In this document: positions 6,570-9,537 of the stretch, one piece after another
Numbering within the stretch: the first letter of the stretch is position 1
How the letters are laid out: each line of letters starts with the position of its first letter
Program-made: the position numbers and the translations under genes
Source of the DNA: Candidatus Sumerlaeota bacterium
Lineage (GTDB): Bacteria; UBP6; UBA1177
Direction of reading: 5' to 3'
DNA length: 9,537 nucleotides
Assembly: GCA_007136595.1 (NCBI GenBank)
Contig: SLGQ01000146.1
Coordinates: forward strand, 1 to 9,537
Notes under the pieces: generated by a model
Database searches by the model: none
Told to the model about the DNA's origin: nothing
The model's input: only the letters and a program-made list of their open reading frames with translations

Positions 6570-8313
6570 TGTTTTTTTCTGTCAGTTTTATACCAAGCTC
6601 ATCAAGTTGATCTGTCGTAACGGTTGACGGAGCGGAACTCATTAGACATGATGCGCTGGTAGTTTTTGGAAAAGCTATCACATCTCTTATTGCATCAACA
6701 CCGAGGATCACCATCACAAGTCTGTCAAGCCCGAATGCAATACCGCCATGCGGAGGTGCTCCGAATTGTAAAGCTTCCAGAAGAAATCCGAATTTTTCTT
6801 CCGCTTCTTTTTCCCCGATCCCGAGTATAGAGAAAACTTTTTTCTGTTTTTCAATATTGTGGATCCTTATACTTCCTCCACCTACTTCATGACCGTTTAT
6901 TACCATGTCATAAGCTCTTGAACTTATCTGTGACAGGTCGGCACCGCTTTCAACGGCATCAATATCAAAATCTGTAAAAGGGTGATGGGTTGCCACCCAC
7001 CTGTTGTTTTCTTCACTGAATTCAAATGCCGGAAAATCAATCACCCAAAGCGGAGAAATGGCGGTTTTATCTATAATATCAAGTTCCGATGCCATTCTTT
7101 TTCTGAAGTTACCCATAGATTTCAAAGCAATGGAACGATTGTCGGCAACTATGAAAAGTATCCCGTTTTCAGGTATTACCGATGAGATCTCATTGATCTC
7201 ATTTTCGCTGAAAAACTTTAAAAGAGGTGATTCCAGCTCACCGTTTATTTTTTTTATGAATGCCAGCCCTTTTGCTCCGTCACCCTGAACGGCTGTTTCC
7301 ATTTTCTTTATTTCATTTCTCGAAAAACTGTCAGCTTTACCTTCAACGATCACCCCTTTTACTGACATACTGCTCTCTTTTGCGGCATTTGCAAAAGCAT
7401 TAAAAGAAGAGTTTTTGAAAATATCATCAAGGGTTATCAGCTCCATTCCGTATCTTGTATCGGGGGCATCTGTCCCGAATCTTTCCATCGCTTCGTTATA
7501 GCTTATCATTGGGAAAGATCCCGGTAAAACCGCATCGGGTTTCATTCCCGAAATTACTTCCTTTATCATATTTTCCGCAAGTTCCATCACATCAGATTCT
7601 TCAGCAAAACTCATTTCAATGTCTATCTGAGTAAATTCAGGCTGTCTATCTGAACGGAAATCTTCGTCCCTGAAACACTTAACTACCTGATAATAGCGAT
7701 CCATTCCCGCTATCATTAAAAGCTGTTTAAATATCTGCGGAGATTGGGGAAGAGCATAGAACGATCCTTTCCACATTCTTGAAGGGACAAGAAAATCCCT
7801 TGCCCCCTCAGGTGTTGACTTGTTTAAAACAGGTGTTTCAATATCAAGAAAACCGTTTTTTTCAAGATTGTTTCTGACAAGAGCAGTTACTTTCCCTCTT
7901 GCGGCTAAAATATCTCTGATACGGGATTTTCTGATATCAAGATATCTGTATTTAAGTTTTATAGTATCAGAAGCTTCTTTGTTGTGATCGTAAGGCATAG
8001 GCTTTGAACTGTTAAGCAAAGTCACTTCCTTTGCTTCAACTTCGATTGCCCCTGTGGGATATTTATCGGTACGGTTTTCATTACGGTCAATAACGATCCC
8101 CTGAACCTGTATCACATCTTCAGCAGACATTTTTTTACATTTTTCAACAAGAGTCGGATCGTTTATCACAACTTGGGTCATACCATAACGATCGGATATC
8201 ATTAAAAACAGGATAGGACCGAATTCCCTTTTGTGAGTTATCCAGCCGCAAAGTTTTACAGAAACACCAAGTTTGTCGAGCGACAGCTCTCCACAATTAT
8301 GAGTACGAAGCAT
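6556..8313 (-). CDS. aspS: Aspartyl-tRNA synthetase
   Basis: Class II synthetase that charges tRNA-Asp (or tRNA-Asp and tRNA-Asn in non-discriminating types). 585 residues, normal for the bacterial form. Visible: N-terminal OB-fold (1-~105) with RTH.CGEL, and Arg29, Phe36 and Gln47 matching the E. coli anticodon contacts Arg28, Phe35 and Gln46; QSPQIFKQLLM (190-200); motif 2 FRDEDFRSDRQPEFTQID (214-231); the inserted bacterial GAD domain (about 290-410); HHPF (443-446); GHEVGGGSIRIH (474-485); and motif 3 GIAFGLDRL (524-532) followed by RDVIAFPKT. The OB-fold is odd: where most bacterial enzymes read RD(H/L)G..IF.D.RDR, this has REFGPILFLMISDR, with Phe31 at the site that differs between His and Leu types. 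ATG start with GGGGAGG four bases upstream. The 3' end overlaps the permease gene. Confidence 0.98.
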   Translation of the reverse strand: MLRTHNCGELSLDKLGVSVKLCGWITHKREFGPILFLMISDRYGMTQVVINDPTLVEKCKKMSAEDVIQVQGIVIDRNENRTDKYPTGAIEVEAKEVTLLNSSKPMPYDHNKEASDTIKLKYRYLDIRKSRIRDILAARGKVTALVRNNLEKNGFLDIETPVLNKSTPEGARDFLVPSRMWKGSFYALPQSPQIFKQLLMIAGMDRYYQVVKCFRDEDFRSDRQPEFTQIDIEMSFAEESDVMELAENMIKEVISGMKPDAVLPGSFPMISYNEAMERFGTDAPDTRYGMELITLDDIFKNSSFNAFANAAKESSMSVKGVIVEGKADSFSRNEIKKMETAVQGDGAKGLAFIKKINGELESPLLKFFSENEINEISSVIPENGILFIVADNRSIALKSMGNFRKRMASELDIIDKTAISPLWVIDFPAFEFSEENNRWVATHHPFTDFDIDAVESGADLSQISSRAYDMVINGHEVGGGSIRIHNIEKQKKVFSILGIGEKEAEEKFGFLLEALQFGAPPHGGIAFGLDRLVMVILGVDAIRDVIAFPKTTSASCLMSSAPSTVTTDQLDELGIKLTEKNNDNN

Positions 8314-8317
8314 TTTT

Positions 8318-8324
8318 CCTCCCC
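8318..8324 (-). promoter_or_regulatory. Strong ribosome binding site of aspS
   Basis: GGGGAGG followed by AAAA and ATG on the minus strand. It confirms the start at 8313 and lies in the 42-base gap after the LolA/DUF4412-like gene. No terminator-like stem was seen in that gap, so read-through from the upstream gene is likely. Confidence 0.8.
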
Positions 8325-8355
8325 GTTTTAGAGTTTGACCGGATCTATTGTGCAG

Positions 8356-9084
8356 TTATTTTTTATCAGTTTCATTTGTCGCCGGAGCTGAAGTGTTTCT
8401 GAAACCGGCCGGGATAGTAAAAGAGAGCGTTTCCTTCGAAACAGGTCTTACATTTTTTACTGTGTGGGTCACTACCGGCATTTTTCTGTTCCTTGGAATT
8501 TTTTCCATTTTTATTATCATCCCTTTGTCTGCAAAATGATCTTCGATCTTTGCATCAACTGAACGGTATTTTGCCACGGAATCAGGTAAAAGACCGGCGA
8601 ACTTCCTCTTGAATTTTAAAATGGGACTGTTTTTCATTTCGGGAGCTATCCAAACTCTGGAGTAAGGTTTGCCGTCAACTTTGACAAACCACTCTTCGCT
8701 GTCCCAGTCTTCTGTTTTCATGTTTCCTTTCTTTTCAAAACTAATTTCAGGTATCACGGTTTCAGGGTCAATGTATCCCTGAGCCCGGATATCTTTGGCA
8801 AGCTGTTCAGCAAAGCTTATGTACTGGGAAAGTTGAAATTCCTGAAAAGAGTTTGTCTTGTGGTTAATGATCGTAATTTTATCGGATTTTATGTCTATTA
8901 TGGTTTCAATTCTGCCGTTAGCTCCGATATTATCCATCTTCATCATATTTTCTGTTACAAAAATGTTCTTTGTGACAACCTGTCCGTTCGCTTCAACCTC
9001 TTCAACAGTTGACCACGCTTCTGAAGCTGACATAAAAACAGGAAAAATAAATAAAACAAAAAAAACACTCATCAATTTTTTCAT
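8356..9084 (-). CDS. Exported LolA/DUF4412-like protein
   Basis: 242-residue exported protein. It starts with a signal peptide (KK, then VFFVLFIFPVF, likely cleavage after SEA, residue 23). The mature part begins with the pattern seen in LolA-fold and DUF4412 proteins: a strand (AWSTVEEVEANGQ), a segment on molecule state (ENMMKMDNI), then TIIDIKSDKITIINHKTNSFQEF, which matches the 'read-out of last state' strands of that fold. There is no N-terminal lipobox Cys, so it is probably periplasmic. Start choice: AAGAGG (9091-9096) is six bases from ATG 9084 and only three from ATG 9087; an ATG at 9123 would add 13 residues but has poor upstream sequence. It precedes aspS by 42 bases in a block with an Mla-type transporter, so a role in envelope lipid or lipoprotein handling is plausible, not shown. 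Confidence 0.7.
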   Translation of the reverse strand: MKKLMSVFFVLFIFPVFMSASEAWSTVEEVEANGQVVTKNIFVTENMMKMDNIGANGRIETIIDIKSDKITIINHKTNSFQEFQLSQYISFAEQLAKDIRAQGYIDPETVIPEISFEKKGNMKTEDWDSEEWFVKVDGKPYSRVWIAPEMKNSPILKFKRKFAGLLPDSVAKYRSVDAKIEDHFADKGMIIKMEKIPRNRKMPVVTHTVKNVRPVSKETLSFTIPAGFRNTSAPATNETDKK

Positions 9085-9090
9085 CATAAA

Positions 9091-9096
9091 CCTCTT
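9091..9096 (-). promoter_or_regulatory. Ribosome binding site choosing the start of the exported protein
   Basis: AAGAGG lies upstream of two adjacent ATGs. Spacing of six bases favours the second (9084), giving a clean signal peptide beginning MKKL; three bases to the first is short. Confidence 0.6.
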
Positions 9097-9132
9097 TTTT
9101 ATAAAGACCTTCGCAAACACCATTTTAACCCA

Positions 9133-9537
9133 TTAGAATTTTTTCTCAACAAAGTCAGCCATTTTTTTCTCACTATCTGAATAATATACAACTTTTGACG
9201 CATCTTTGAAAAAAGTCATTTCAACTTTTGAGTCAAGAGAGATAAAAGCAAACGAGAGATCGCTGAAATAAAGCCCGCTTTTTACAACAGGAGCTTCAAG
9301 AAAACTTTTATTATCAAGAACTGAATTTTTTACTGCCGTTGATCTCTTTTTCATCCCTTTCATGACAATGTTTCCGTTTTTTTCTCTTGATATCGAATAT
9401 TTTCTTTTTATCAAAGGGTGTTTCCAACTTTCATTGTCAAAACATTCTTGAGAAAAACATATTATTATGGCACGGTAATCTGTGTATTTTACAAGTTCAT
9501 CAAAATATTTTTTTTCAAGAGCCGTAAGTTTGCCATC
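9133..9537 (-). CDS. Protein of unknown function, C-terminal part
   Basis: The frame is open to the right window edge, so the N-terminus is missing; 134 residues are visible. A TTG at 9414 is not a convincing start, since in-frame coding with similar composition runs on upstream (DGKLTALEKKYFDELV at the edge). It alternates charged and aromatic-rich stretches, with a short hydrophobic strand (AIIICFS) and a basic middle (MKGMKKRST). No signal, membrane helix or recognised motif was found. It ends MADFVEKKF 48 bases before the exported LolA/DUF4412-like gene, on the same strand, so the two may share a transcript. I do not recognise the family. Confidence 0.65.
   Translation of the reverse strand, partial: DGKLTALEKKYFDELVKYTDYRAIIICFSQECFDNESWKHPLIKRKYSISREKNGNIVMKGMKKRSTAVKNSVLDNKSFLEAPVVKSGLYFSDLSFAFISLDSKVEMTFFKDASKVVYYSDSEKKMADFVEKKF

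Noticed and set aside
7004..7288. Open frame opposite aspS, 94 residues
   Set aside because: Lies wholly antisense to conserved AspRS sequence; no family resemblance.
8348..8539. Open frame opposite the 3' end of the exported-protein gene
   Set aside because: Antisense to a better-supported gene with signal peptide and ribosome binding site; its own start has no convincing Shine-Dalgarno.
9085..9132. Possible promoter in the gap before the exported-protein gene (TATAAA on the minus strand)
   Set aside because: The TATAAA lies next to the ribosome binding site, and no TTGACA-like box stands at about 17 bases upstream.

Overview
The window is almost wholly protein-coding, with gaps between genes of 3 to 48 bases. 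It is A/T-leaning, and no tRNA, rRNA, CRISPR array or insertion sequence was seen. It reads as chromosomal DNA of a Gram-negative (two-membrane) bacterium. Evidence for this is an Mla-type lipid ABC transporter (permease plus ATPase), an exported protein resembling LolA/DUF4412 proteins, and a bacterial-type AspRS with the inserted domain between motifs 2 and 3. The phylum cannot be fixed from sequence alone; an uncultured or less-studied lineage is plausible because several proteins are clear family members but diverge in detail.

Plus strand, 1-3686: the 3' part of an OPT-family oligopeptide transporter (left end cut by the window) overlaps by four bases (ATGA) a small PqqD-family protein. 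After 13 bases comes uvrB (nucleotide excision repair), which starts at TTG behind a strong GGAGG. The three genes look cotranscribed. The OPT/PqqD pair is the part most likely to hide new biology. PqqD-like domains normally bind leader peptides for radical-SAM peptide maturation, yet here the partner in sequence is a peptide transporter.

Minus strand, read from the right end to 3690: a partial gene of unknown function (runs off the window), an exported LolA/DUF4412-like protein, aspS, an MlaE-type permease overlapping aspS by 14 bases, a YhcG/DUF1016-type PDDEXK nuclease, and an MlaF-type ATPase. The whole run could be one transcript. The nuclease gene sits exactly between the permease and ATPase genes of one transporter and carries an internal 30-base tandem repeat. 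It looks like an accessory gene dropped into an envelope-lipid operon without breaking it. No MCE-domain (MlaD) gene is in view.

The two blocks converge at 3687-3689, with only three bases between stop codons. Both stops lie inside or at an A/T palindrome, and no G+C-rich terminator was seen.
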